From positions 3,757,001 to 3,821,000 of the forward strand of contig PUFA01000164.1 in the NCBI GenBank assembly GCA_003508835.1: a stretch of 64,000 bases of DNA, read 5' to 3'. Source of the stretch: Eonycteris spelaea (lineage: Eukaryota; Chordata; Mammalia; Chiroptera; Pteropodidae). The first letter of the stretch is position 1; every line of letters starts with the position of its first letter. The position numbers and the translations under genes were made by a program. Below the pieces are notes generated by a model. The model had not been told where the DNA came from. It did no database searches and saw only the letters and a program-made list of their open reading frames with translations. Positions 36,697 to 48,426 of this stretch are shown piece after piece.

Positions 36697-36878
36697 TTAT
36701 ATTGCATTACTATTCTGACATGGTATTGATGAACACTTATTGACATCAATTTCACAGCCTTGATCAAGAAATCCTTCTTGGCACTCACAGATGTAAGCAG
36801 AACTTTTATTTTGGCAAATTCCCCTTTTCCAACCAGATGGAAAAACACAGCGTTCTGTTGACTCTTCACAGAATGGAC
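36697..36878 (-). pseudogene. EYS: EYS exon 6 (EGF-like), ends in in-frame stop
   Basis: The minus strand has acceptor GTGTGATCTTTTAAG, 182 bp and the strong donor GTAAGT (36696-36691). Read in phase 1 it gives (G)-P-F-C-E-E-S-T-E-R-C, then W-K-R-G-I-C-Q-N-K-S-S-A-Y-I-C-E-C, then Q-E-G-F-L-D-Q-G-C-E-I-D-V-N-K-C and S-S-I-P-C-Q-N-S-N-A-I, and then TAA (36699-36697) as the last codon before the donor. Human EYS from G288 has the same phase and matches at G-P-F-C-E, W-K-R-G-I-C, S-S-A-Y and P-C-Q-N. The remembered human exon (c.863-1056) is 194 bp, so about 12 bp are missing near the 3' end, where the next EGF cysteine should be. The stop sits in every reading that uses either nearby GT donor. 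Confidence 0.9.
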
Positions 36879-36959
36879 CTTAAAAGATCACACACATGCA
36901 CATACAAAAAGAAAATATTAACATAGATATGGAGCAAAATTCATTATTAAAAAACTCGA

Positions 36960-39900
36960 GTTCATGGAACCTTTAACAGATTTTCATGATATAATTCATG
37001 TATCATAGAATTCATCCATTGCAAACATATAACTTAATTAACTTGTAAATGTATAGAGCTATTCAACCATCAGCACTATCCAATTGTAGCACATTTCCAT
37101 ACCCAAAGAAGAGATTTTTTATTGTCATCTTTGTCCCCAACTCCAGACCAGGCACCTTAATCATTCTGTCTCTATATATTTATTTGCCTTTATTAGACAT
37201 TTTTTTAATAAATGGAATGGTACATTTTTTACTTTTTTTGAGATATAATTGACATTTAACATTATATTAGTTTCAAGTGTACAACATAATCATTTGATAT
37301 ATGTATATATTGAGAAATGATCATTACAACTCCTGTTAACATTCATTATCATACATAGTAACATTTTTTTCTTGGGGTGAGAACTTTGTCTACTTTCTAA
37401 TCAACTAACATTTATGAATGATGAATTCACACTAAGTATTTGGGTAGATATATATTTTCATAACTCTTGGACAGATTCCTAATGGTGAAATTGCTGAGGT
37501 ATAAAGTAAATTCAAGTGTAACTTTTTAAGAAACTACCAAACTGTTTATTCAAAGTGGCTGTGCCATTTCACATTTACACCAGCAAGCATGAGATATTCT
37601 GTTTCTCTACATTTTTTCTAACATTTGATATTGTCTATCATTCTAGTGGGTGTGAAATAGTATCTCTTTGTGGTTTCAATTTGCATTTCCATAAGAATTT
37701 TTATGGAATACAATCACTAGCGATTTACATATATTCTCTAATAAAATTTCTATTCAAATGTGTAGACTATTTTAAACTTGATTTACTTATTTTTTTATTA
37801 TTGAGTAGTGAGTATTCTTTGTCTATTCTGAATAAATTCTGAATATATCACAATTTCATTATGATTTATGTGACTTGCAAATATTTTCTTCTTGTCCTTC
37901 CCTGTCTTTTCTATTCACTTTCTCAGTTGGTGACTTTTGAATAGAAAAAGTTTTCATTTGGTAAGTCCAAACTGCCAACTTTCTATTTATTTCATTAAGT
38001 CCAATTTGTAAACTTTCTTTTATAGATTCAACTTTATCATGTTTTCGATATAATAATTAAGAACATTTTGCCTAAGCAATGGTCATAAAGACTTTTTTCT
38101 TATGTTTTATTAGAAGTTTTATCATTTTAGCTCTTACATTTAGATCTCTGATACATCTAATTTATTTTTTGTATGGTGTGAGGTAAGAATGTTATTTCAT
38201 ATACACACATATATGTATATGTTATATATTTATATATACTTTCTTACATGTTGATATACCATTGTCCCAGCAAAATTGTTTAAAAAGACTTTTTTTATCC
38301 ATTTAATTTCCTCTTCCACTATACTTGATTTTAGAAAATCAATTAACCATAAATATAAGAGTTGATTTTTGCACTCCCAATTTTGTCCAACTGGCCTATA
38401 TACCTATCCATATGCAATAACACACTGTCTGCATAAATGAAGCTTCACATTAAGTTTTGAAACTGGGCAGTCATCAAACTTTTTTCCCTTTTCTCTTTGC
38501 AGTTCTGTATGAAGTTTTGTATGAGCTTATCAATTTCTACACAAAAGCCAGCTGGAACATTGATAAAGCTTTCAATGAATTAATAGATAAAATTGGAAAG
38601 AATTATCATTTTAACAATAAGGAGTTTCAATCAATGAATGTTCAATATCTCGCAATTTATTTAGATATCCTTTCATCTCTCTTAGCAATGTTTTGTAATT
38701 TTAGTTAAAGTTTTGCATTTAATGAATTAAATTGATACCTAAGCATTTTATCCTTTTGATATTATTATAAAGAAAAAAAACCATTTTCTTAAATTTATTT
38801 TTGGAATTGTGTTGCTAGTATATAGAAGCACAATTACTTTTTGTATATTATCTCATATCTGAAAACTTTATAAACTTAATGACTAGTCCAATAGTTTGGT
38901 TTTTTTGTTTGTTTGTTTGTTTGTTTGTTTGTTTTGATTCCTTAGTTTTTCACATGAGATTATGGCACTTGCTAATAAAGAGTTTTACTTCTTCCTTTTC
39001 AATCAGTATGTCCTTATATCACCCTCCATCAAGCAGTCTGGAACATCCAGTACAATGTTGACTAGAAATAATGAAACTGGATATCATTGTCTTGTTCTCA
39101 TTCTTAGGGGAAAATCTGCCAGCCTGACATCATTTGTGTGATGTTAACAGGTCAATTGTCACAGATGCTTTTTATCAGGTTGAGAGAGTTTTGTTTTGTT
39201 TCTAATTTATTTAGAATTTTTATATTAAATGACTGCTGGATTTTGTCAAATAGATTTTCTGCATTAATTGTGAAGCTCATGCAGTTCTGTCCTTCATTCT
39301 AGTAATATGCCATATTACATTAATTTATTTTCAGATGTTAAACATATCTTGCATTTTAAGGGGCAGGGAGAAATCTCACTTTGTCAGAATAGTAAAATAT
39401 TTTTATATGTTACTGAATTTGGTGTGCTAATATTTTGAGGATTATCAATGTATGTTCATAAGTGTTATTGGTTTTTAATTTTCTTATTTGTGTGTTTACC
39501 TGGTTTTGGTATGAGGCTTATACCAAACATAAATACATAAATATTTTAAATGTATTCAAAAGTGTCTTCTTTTCAAAATTTTTTTTTTAAGTTCATAAAG
39601 GTTAGTTCTAACCTTTTAAATATTTGGTAGGTCTATACAGATTTTCTATTTTTTTTTTTGAGATAATTTTAGTAATTTGTGTCTTTCTAAGAGTTCGTCC
39701 ATTTCATTTTAGTGGTAATTTGTTAGTATATGATGTTTGTAGTTTTTCTTTATAATCTTAATTTGAATGGTCATTAATGATATCTTTATTTAAATTCTGG
39801 TTTTGTTGATTTGTATCTCCCCTTGCTTTTTCTTAACAGTCCAATTAAAAATATGTCAATTTTGTTTTTCTCAAAAAAATAATACTTTGTTTTATCAAGT

Positions 39901-40290
39901 TTTGCATCAGTTTTAGACTTTTCTTCTAATCACACAATTTCCTTTCTTTGCAACTCAGTTTGCTCTTTTATTTTTCTAGTTACTTAAGATAGAAGCTTAG
40001 GATATGTATTTGAGAATTTTTCTTTTTTAATGTAGGAATTTAGAACTATAAACTTCCCTATAAGCATTGTTTTAGCTACACTTCATAAAATTTGATATGA
40101 GATGTGTGTGTATTCCATTGTAATTTCTTCTTTGACTCAGGTTATTTTAGAAATTTGTTTAATTTCCAAATATTTGGAGATTTCTCAATTTTTTTTAGCT
40201 GTCTATTGTTAATTTAATTTTGTTAGGATCAAAGATCACATAATGTACGATTTTGATTCCTTTGGGTTTATTTAGACTTGTTTTATGGTC
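36960..40290 (-). mobile_element. Long old LINE-1 (L1ME type): 3' UTR and ORF2 part
   Basis: Reverse-complement L1 in full order: 3' UTR blocks at 36960-37400 ('agctattcaaccatcagcac', 'ctgtctctatatatttattt', 'tttttgagatataattgaca'). The ORF2 C-terminus follows at 37420-38000 ('tggctgtgccatttcacatt', 'gtggtttcaatttgcatttc'), and RT-domain sequence runs to about 40290 ('ttctttgactcaggttattt'). It is highly diverged with many stops. It has the same orientation as EYS. Its 3' end is about 80 bp upstream of the exon 6 acceptor. Confidence 0.88.
38905..38935. repeat. (TTTG)n microsatellite
   Basis: About seven TTTG units inside the antisense L1. Confidence 0.9.
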
Positions 40291-41889
40291 CTGGTCATTT
40301 GTTTATTTGTTATTTATCAACAGCAGGGGAAAGTGCCTGTTTGGTACTTGATGCAATGCGAGAGCAAGTGCCCCCTTAAAGTTTATGTACTCGTAGTCAA
40401 TTGCCTCCCTCATGTGAATAGAATAAATAAAGTAGTTCTATTAAGGCCCAAGCCTGGGAGTTCCACTACAGCATTCATAAGACTTGAATCAACATGTATT
40501 TCATTGCATAGTTGAGAGGCATTTGTCAGACTGTTTGACATGTTGTCATTAGGCACATTGTAGTGGCCATAAAAGGTACCTACAATAGTGACCTGACAAC
40601 CCTTGCCATATCTGTAAACTCCTAGATTTCAAAAGCAAAATTTACTCCTTTTACTTATTGTTGGCCTAAATAGGGCTTTGGACGATTCGTATGTACACGT
40701 TGAAGAGATTTGAATGGAAAAATATCTGACTTCCAGCTAAATATGACATATGTATTCACCAAAAATTATCTACAAGTTTTATAAAGGAATTGTACTTCAA
40801 ATTCATAAACCTGTCAACCAATTTACTATAAATTCTAAAGCTCACAAGTATACATGTTTATGGGAAAAAAAGTTTTATATAAAACTCATTCGTTATTATG
40901 TAAATAGGAACAACAAGAAAATTTTGCTGTGAAGAATTGAGTTACTTTGCAGTATGCAAGTGTAAAAAGCCCTACTTAAAAAAAAAACATGCTGTTAATG
41001 GATTTTAAGTATGAAATATGTCCTAAATTCTAAAATACGAAGACATAAAGATAGCATAAAGTTGAGGACCACACTATTGGCATTATTCTGTTCAAATAAC
41101 TCAACCTCTAATTTTAAGATATTAGGACAGGAAAAAAATTATTTCAATGAGACAAAGAGAAATGAATGTGTATTTCTCAACTTTGTGATACATTAGCATG
41201 CTGTCCTATTAAATAATTAAATATAGGCAATAACATTCAATTATATTTAAGACATAATTGTTCGTTAGCTTAAGTTAAATTATTTGAATGATACTACTTT
41301 ATATGTATGAAATGCTTGACATTTCCATAATACTTACATGCACACTTTTTTGATTAAATCCTTAAGATAAAACCTAGATTTATAAAAGGACCTTATTATA
41401 CAGTGTTATATTTGAATTTTCTTTTAAATTAAAAAAAACAAACAAACTAATTTTGGTAGAAGTTAAGCAACTTGCAACATGTCACACAATTGGTTAACAA
41501 TGTCACATTAGTAAAAAAATTTGTGCATTCTATATAATCCTATTATGACTGCATGATATTTTCACCACACATAGCCCATTCGATTAGTTCTGAAAGGAAG
41601 GTAGAAGACTCAAATAACATTTGATTGTTAGCATTAATACAATATTCCTACTCTAGGGATTCAACACTATGTTGTCTGGCATTGTATGTAGAATATATAA
41701 AAGACAGATAAGTAAAATATTCATTTGGCTTCTTCTATAAACAAACAAACCAATAAAAATTCTTCCACCATATAAATATAGCTTTGTGGATATTTGTGGT
41801 GGAAGTTTCCAAAATAATCCAAAATAAAGTAGTGAGCAGAGAAATATGCATTTTTTAGCACTTATTTTTAAATAATTCACATAAAGTTG
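40291..41889. other. Intron 5, unassigned
   Basis: 40300-40560 is GC-richer and may be an LTR or DNA-transposon relic but was not recognised. 41330-41500 is weakly MIR-like ('gaagttaagcaacttgcaac', 'gtcacacaattggtta'). No gene. Confidence 0.4.
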
Positions 41890-42290
41890 AAAGGACAGTA
41901 CTAAGAGGTTCTATGTATGGTTACATCTTATGCAACTATCATATAATATCTAACCTAGAAAATCAACATTAGTACATGTGTGAATACAGTTCTGCATCTT
42001 TTAATCACGTTTCATGTAACCACCTCCTCTATCAAGATACAGAACCATTTCATCAGCATAAATATTTCCTTCGTGGATCCCGTTATAGTTTTACTTTATA
42101 CCTTTTTCCCCTACCATTTTTAGCTACTTGCAACCATTCATTTCTTCTCCATTGCTATAGTTTTCTCATTTCAATATTGTTATATAAGTAGAACCATACT
42201 ATATGTGGCTTTTTGAAACTGACTTTTTGATTTTAATTTATAATGCCCTTGAAAATTTTAAGTTCTTATGGACTTAGTTTTGCTATGGGA
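41890..42290 (-). mobile_element. L1 3'-UTR fragment, antisense
   Basis: 'tcatgtaaccacctcctcta', 'tcaagatacagaaccatttc', 'agctacttgcaaccattcat' and 'agtagaaccatactatatgt' follow the reverse complement of old L1M 3' UTRs in order. A separate piece from the 36960-40290 element. Confidence 0.75.
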
Positions 42291-44677
42291 CATAAAGAGA
42301 AACTTTGTATAAACGGTGCAAAATAGTGTGGGATGGCGGCAGAACAGAAACCATCAGAAATGATCCACCAAATAGTGAGGAAAAAGTCAGCCACCAGAGA
42401 GTTAGCTGTTATCGCACTAGTGACAACCAGATTGGTTTTTGGAACACTGCAGCAGAGACAGTAAAGTTCGCACATTATTCCAAAGGCTACCTGCACTTCC
42501 TTTATGTGTTCTCGCTAATGGGATCTTAGTAGACATAATGGGTGGCCAGTCCAAATTAAAGCCTTCGAGTGATAATTCCCATTCTTCCATCTCTCACTCT
42601 TGCAGTGGCCACCTGGAAGCCACATGTTCCAGTTGGTGTATGTTAAATATTCCAGTAATCTGGATGGATTCTGGAGTCACAAATTGGGGAAAATCCATAC
42701 TGTAGAGGTACCAGACTTTCAATGACCTTTGTGTAAGAAAATCATTGAGTTAAGGCACATTTATTCAATGAACATAATCTGGCATAGCATTACAACTATG
42801 AAACATTTTACCAAAATTGAGGTTCTGCCATAACAAAAACTTAAAACTTGTGGCATTGGGTTAATGAGTGGTGAGCAATGAGAAAATGTAAAAGCCTTTA
42901 AAATGTGATGATTCATGTTATAAATCACTTAATGTAACTCTGAAAGAATTTGAATCCATGATTTTTTGATAGCTATAGAAGAAGAGGTGGAAAACACAAA
43001 TTTAGTAGAATGTTTCAGTTGCTATTTACTGTTTTAGGCAAGATAATATATCAAATAGATATACTAGGGACTATCTTCAAACACAGAAAAAAATGTGTAT
43101 GTTGAATATATTATATAGGGAACTAATATTAGAAATAAAAGTGAAATGTGACTGTGGGCATAGGCTGGTGTGGACTAGAGTATATGGGTACTTCTTCTAT
43201 TTCTTCATTTTATTAAAGTGTTTGCCTGAATCACCATGTGAAAATAAATCTCTTTATGTCAAAATATAGGCCAAATTAAAAGCTTGTTCAATATGAAAAA
43301 AATTACTAGAGTGTAAATGGAAAAGTAGGTGATACATCTTTCCATTTTAGGCTTATTAAAATACTAAGGCCCATGTTCACTTATAGCTGATGATGAATCT
43401 GAATAAAATGTCACATTTGATTTTGTATGTTTTATATGAGCAACTACACAAAGTAAAAATAAATCATGGAAAAACTTCAAGAAACATAATATATAAAGTC
43501 TAAAAGCCATGGCTATTTAGTAAAAACAATTAGTCAACCTAAATTTAAAAATAGTAAATAGCTCAAGAAATGTTGTCATACAGAAAGAAATAGTTTAAAG
43601 TTAACATCGATAGTTCAGATTCTATAGTCATTTAAATTAACATAGACTTGTTAGCTTTATTTCAATATAAAATAAAATATAAAAACATTAGTCATTACTA
43701 GTGTAAAATAAGTAAACATAAATGAAAATGCAAACTTTGAAAACACAGTAGCAATTTTACACAATTAACCTCAGATACTTTCTCTGGAAATTGTGGAGTT
43801 GAAACAAATGATTTCATTGTGACTAAAATGCATATGGGCATCTACTACATCAATGTGTTCTTCAGTTCTTTTGTGCTTTTTAATTTACAGTTTTTAAAAT
43901 ACAAATGAAATGTTCACATATTTTATATTAACCCTGATGTAAAGGAAATTATATATCTACTATGTTATATCCCACATTTTTCTCAATTTACTATGCATGT
44001 TGCAAAGGAATATCAGAGTCACTGAGGTAGAAAGATAAAAATCACCTGATCATTTATCAGTTGTTCCTTCTTAACAGTCAACTGATATATAAATTTATAT
44101 ATTATATGTATGTATAATGTATTATATTACATGTATCTATGATTTCCACATATGTATTCAAAAATACAACCAATTCTTGTAGCCATTAAGAAAATTAGTG
44201 TACAGAAAGCAGTAGTCCATTTGCTTAGAACTAAAATTAGAATTTTCTGACAGGTAGAAAAATTTTCTCTTTATATTATTAATTTAAAAAGGTTATGAAC
44301 CTGTAATAAGTTGAGATGATTGCTCATGACTAATCAAGAGGTGCTAGGAAAAGAGTACTAGAATGAAATATTTCTGTGATGGAAAATCAGGGAAACAGAG
44401 AGACTGAATTATATTTGGATCACTAGGTCAACTTGCCCTAAATCTTTACAACATTTGAAATTAATCCCTGATATCTGTGATGTAATTGAATATCTTAAAG
44501 CTAAGTATAGTGAGATACATATTTTAAAAAATTAAATCATTTACTTTATGTATATTGATTATACAGGTGGAAATTAAAATTCTCATTTAGGGTTTGAATA
44601 ATATGGATTCATACAATCAGAAATTTACTGTTTTACCTATTGGTAATTTTGTCCATTTCTTTCTCTTAAAACTTATA

Positions 44678-44680
<3 letters not shown>
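42291..44680. other. Intron 5; GC-richer patch 42300-42720, rest AT-rich
   Basis: 42300-42720 stands out by composition and keeps overlapping open frames (42305-42529, 42439-42705). I could not assign it to a gene or transposon; a decayed DNA-transposon or LTR piece is possible. 42730-44680 shows nothing recognised. Confidence 0.4.
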
Positions 44681-44722
<42 letters not shown>

Positions 44723-44727
44723 TGTGT
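44681..44727. repeat. (TG)n microsatellite
   Basis: 20 perfect TG units to 44720, then an AGTGTGT extension. Confidence 0.97.
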
Positions 44728-45519
44728 TTTGCTAATTTCTGTCCTCAATAATTCATATTATTTTGCTAGATCTCAATCTTTCTGATTTTTAGCATGCTTA
44801 AAATGTTATTTATTTGCCACTCATTCTTGAACAAGTTTAGCTACGTATAAAATTAAATGATCAACATAATTCAGGTTTAGAGCTCAGTAGATGGTGTGTG
44901 AAAAATACAGCATTATTTTTATTCTGCCACCTTGTGCAGTTGATAAAGAAGTCCGATGCTACTCTGATTCTTTTTTTTGTAAATTGTTTGTTGTTTTGTT
45001 ATTTCTTGAGGTTGGTTGATTGGTTGAACCCTTCTCAATTTCTAAGGGATTTTAACATTTTCACCAACATGTGTTTAGAGCACCTTCTCTTGGTCCTCAA
45101 TCCTGCCTTATAACTCTCTTGACCCTTTCAATCTTTTCAAGTCTTTCCTCAGATCTGATGTTTTCTTACTACGCTATATTTTACTAATGTCTCCCCTCTT
45201 TGCTCTTATTGATTCCTTCTAGAATTTCTATTATATAAAGACTGGTACTTCTGCAACTATCTTGTGTGATGCAAGTTTCCTCTTGTTTTTTGTTTGTTTT
45301 TTTGTTTTGTTTTTTTGTTTTTGTTTTTTCCCATGCTTATATTTTTTTCCATGTTTATATTATCTTTTGGGAGAAACTCACCACTTTATCTTTGAACACA
45401 CTAATACATGCAATTTTTCTGGTCGTATATTTAATTCTTAATGTTGCAGTGGTTTGTTACATGTGAATTGTGAGTTTATTAGCCCTCGTGTGAACTAGAT
45501 TTGAATTATATTACATGTG
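44728..45519. other. Intron 5, unassigned
   Basis: Pyrimidine-rich, with a T/G-rich stretch at 45280-45340 (TTTTTG units). No gene recognised. Confidence 0.4.
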
Positions 45520-46045
45520 TGTAAAATGGCTCCACTAATGTTAAACCTTAGAAATGTAACCAACTTGTTTTGTCAAACTGAAGTTGTTTACCCCAAGAGT
45601 GAAGTTGTTTTGATCAAGAGTGATAACCAGACACCCGTGCACCTGGCTGATAAACACTGAAGACAGCACTGCTACGCATAAAATCTCCAGGATTCTCTGC
45701 CTGAATCAGAGCACTCTCTCTGTCTCACAAGAGTGTGGTTCTCCATCCCTTGATTTACTTCTTGGCTAAGACTCTGCCCATCCAAACGAGAGGCCTCTTC
45801 GTTGATCGATGGTTGATCAACTGGCAACTAGCCCAGCGCAGAATCGGTGTGCCGTTCCTGCTCATCGTGTGTCTGTGTCAGCCAGCATCACCGGGTGGTC
45901 TGCTAGGACTGAAAGCCATCAGAATCTGGTATGAATAAACCCTAGCATGCTTGCAATCGTATTTGTTTGTGTGTCTGCATCCTTACTTAGTTGTTGTCTT
46001 GCTGGGCTCTTCATATTTAAGTATATTAAGCAAAGTGCTGTCGCA
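45520..46045 (+). mobile_element. Probable solo retroviral LTR with polyadenylation signal
   Basis: A CpG-containing, GC-richer island in AT-rich DNA starting TGTAAAATGG. The body has a U3/R-like layout and an AATAAA signal at 45934-45939, followed by a T/G-rich U5-like stretch ('gtatttgtttgtgtgtctgc'). The end is unclear: CA at 46013 or at 46045. No target-site duplication and no internal genes are seen. CpG retention suggests it is younger than most repeats here. Open frames on both strands (45735-46157) are side effects of its composition. The perfect 7-bp inverted repeat GTTGATC / GATCAAC near 45800-45820 could form a small hairpin. Confidence 0.6.
45934..45939 (+). promoter_or_regulatory. 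Polyadenylation signal AATAAA in the LTR
   Basis: Canonical hexamer in 'tatgaataaaccctag', followed within 40 bases by a T/G-rich region, as expected for an LTR R/U5 boundary. Confidence 0.6.
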
Positions 46046-47059
46046 GGTTCGAACTGGCTCAAGGGCCTTAAGGAACAAGCGAAGCCACCTGTGCATAAGT
46101 CCAAAAAAGAGCTTAACTTGGACACTTAAGTTAGTGATCATAGATTTAATATCTTAAAAAAACATAACACTTTAATAATTGCCACAGTATTCTTTTGGAT
46201 GCTTTTAAAATTTTTGAACTTTTCTTCATTTTTTTTTTTAATTAATTCAGCTTTCACCAGATTCAGTCCTTTGTTGAGTTTAGAATTCCCTCTTTAAGTG
46301 TCAGTTAATGTAGATTCCTGCATAGAATTTTACTTTTCTGATCATAGGAGAGGTATGCAGTATATAGGTAGGTGGATATATTGACAATGGATCTCAGAGT
46401 GAGATCGCATACCTCCAGCATCCTTAAGTTCCACGAAATTCTAATCAGATCACCATTGTCTGAGCTTGCTTGAAGGTTTTCCTTTGCCAGAAAGCTCACT
46501 TCTGAGCTATTTCTCAGTTTAATTTTGTCTTTACTTTTCTCCTCTAAATTCTCCTTACATAGGATTAGCATATCCCTGTATTTTCTCAATTTTCTCTCTA
46601 GATTTCTTGCCCTCACAAAGACCCTTTCTAAAATAGTTAAGCCTATTGTTTGTTCCTACTGGAGTTTTAAAATTAATTTTCCTAAAAATGACCCATTCTC
46701 CCAAGTTTGACTCTGACTTGGAATCTCACCAAGATTTCAAAGTGGAAAGAACTGCTCTTTCTGCTGCCAAAGCATTTTGTAGTGCATGTTATAAGATTGG
46801 TTTTCTCTGCCTGGGCTTTTTAATCTACCTAATCTCAGGTCCTCTCAATTTTCCCAGAATTCCTTAAAAAAATCAGATGATATTCCTTATTTTATATTAC
46901 AGCAACACCATGGTTATTCATTTAAATAAAAATTTTATGGACAAGAACATAAACATGTGTTAGACCTCAAAATTAATCAAGGTATTAGACTTCTTACTTA
47001 GAAAATATTTTTCTACATATATGAAGTTAGTAAAATAATAGTTTGATTCATTAATTTAG
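46046..47059. other. Intron 5, unassigned
   Basis: Overlapping open frames (46305-46867) without recognised domains. Moderate GC at 46330-46870. No repeat family assigned. Confidence 0.4.
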
Positions 47060-47420
47060 ATTAATACTGTGTTTACCAGTGCTTACTAGGTGACAGAAAT
47101 TATTCTAGGTGCTTGAGTTATAGCAACATACAAAACAGACTTTGACCTCATGGAAACATGAGTTTATGGGAAAAAAACAGATATAAAAGACAAATAGTGA
47201 AATAAATATGTCATACGCTTAATGATAATAAATGTCATAAAAAAATGATAAGGCATGAACAGAGTTCTAAAGGGTGTGATTATTTTGTATAGGGTAATCA
47301 GGGAAAACCTCAGTAATGAGGGGAATACCTGAGACCTGTAGAGAGTAAAGGAATGAGTGCTGTGGCTAATTTATGGGAGTGAAATTTGAACACCCAACTT
47401 CCCTAACACTACTGAATTTT
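47060..47420 (+). repeat. Ancient interspersed repeat, copy 2 of 3
   Basis: 'gacagaaattattctaggtg' then 'caaaacagactttgacctca', 'agtgaaataaatatgtcata', and 'agggtaatcagggaaaacct' follow the same block order as 62890-63640 (variable amount-of-exchange words, ATAA-rich middle, 'ggtcaggaaatgcct'). Confidence 0.6.
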
Positions 47421-47539
47421 TCATTTTTTAAGTACATAAAACCTCATTAAATAATATATAACATAGGATTGGTTATGTTTATGATTTCTTAATCCATTCA
47501 AATGCAAGCTCTACTCAGGTTGCTAATTTTGTCAGTTTG

Positions 47540-47620
47540 GGTAATTTTTCACAAGCAAATAAAACACTTCTGCTCCATAACAGCTCTTCAGAAGTACGTG
47601 TTGAATGAATGAACAGGTTG
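47540..47620 (+). mobile_element. LINE-2 / MIR-type 3' tail
   Basis: 'agaagtacgtgttgaatgaatgaac' style ending (47590-47615) is the hallmark tail of L2 3' ends. Only the terminal part is recognisable. Confidence 0.5.
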
Positions 47621-48259
47621 ACAAAGAGCATTTCTGCAGAGAACATAGCAAGTGGGAAGACTCTGAGTTGAGAGCGTGCTTAGGATTTGTAAAGACAGGA
47701 AGAACGCCAGAAGACTGAGTCCACAAGGGGACAGACACAAAAAGAGATGAGTTCAGAGAAGGAAACTCAGATGGAAGGTGGAATGAAATATTTCAGAAAC
47801 TTGGGCTTTTGCTTCTTTTATTTCAAATTCTGTGGAAAGACATGGATAATTTGGGCTGAGGTTTGGCATGATCTTCACATTTTTAAAATATTACATTTAA
47901 GGTATATAGTAGAGGACCAAAATCTCAGGGGCATGCCAATGTACAGGAAGAATCATAGAAATGAAACAGTACTGGAAAAATGATTGAGAAGGAATGACCA
48001 AGGAGCAAGGAAATAGGAGAAATAAGAGTGTGGCATGTAAGAAATCGAGTGAAGAAAAATTTCAAAAACATAAAGTGTTTCAAATGCTGTCATTAGCTAA
48101 AATAAGATGATGAATTAGATTAAGTTAATTAGCAATTAGGTTTAGCAAGGGAGATTTAAATAGCCATTGGTAGTGATGTTTCTATGGTGTGGTGGGAATA
48201 AACGTTTATTTGCACAGTTTCAAGAGGAGATGAGAAACATGTATATAACCCTTGTATAT
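47621..48259. other. Intron 5, unassigned
   Basis: Purine-rich sequence that may continue the old repeat family of 47060-47420. Nothing is certain. Confidence 0.35.
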
Positions 48260-48426
48260 AAACATGTTCAAAGGGTGGTCCCTGGACCAGGAGCATCAGG
48301 ATTTCACCTGACATCTCATTAGATATGCAGAATTTCAGACCTCACTCCAGGCCTATTGCAGGAGAACCGATTTTACTGAGATTTCCAAAGATTCCTATCT
48401 AAATTATAATTTGTGAAGCACTGATC
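48260..48426 (+). mobile_element. MER-type hAT non-autonomous transposon (copy 2)
   Basis: 'caaagggtggtccctggacc', 'aggagcatcaggatttcacc' and 'gatatgcagaatttcagacc' follow in order, and it ends 'ttgtgaagcactgatc'. Same family and orientation as 33820-33995, with a better preserved left half. Confidence 0.8.

Noticed and set aside
46045..46056. GGTTCGAAC, a tRNA B-box-like motif, as evidence for a tRNA or SINE
   Set aside because: No A-box at the right distance upstream, no cloverleaf, and no A-rich tail.
45735..46157. Several overlapping frames on both strands
   Set aside because: They arise because the LTR is GC-richer and so poor in stop codons. No retroviral protein motif is seen.
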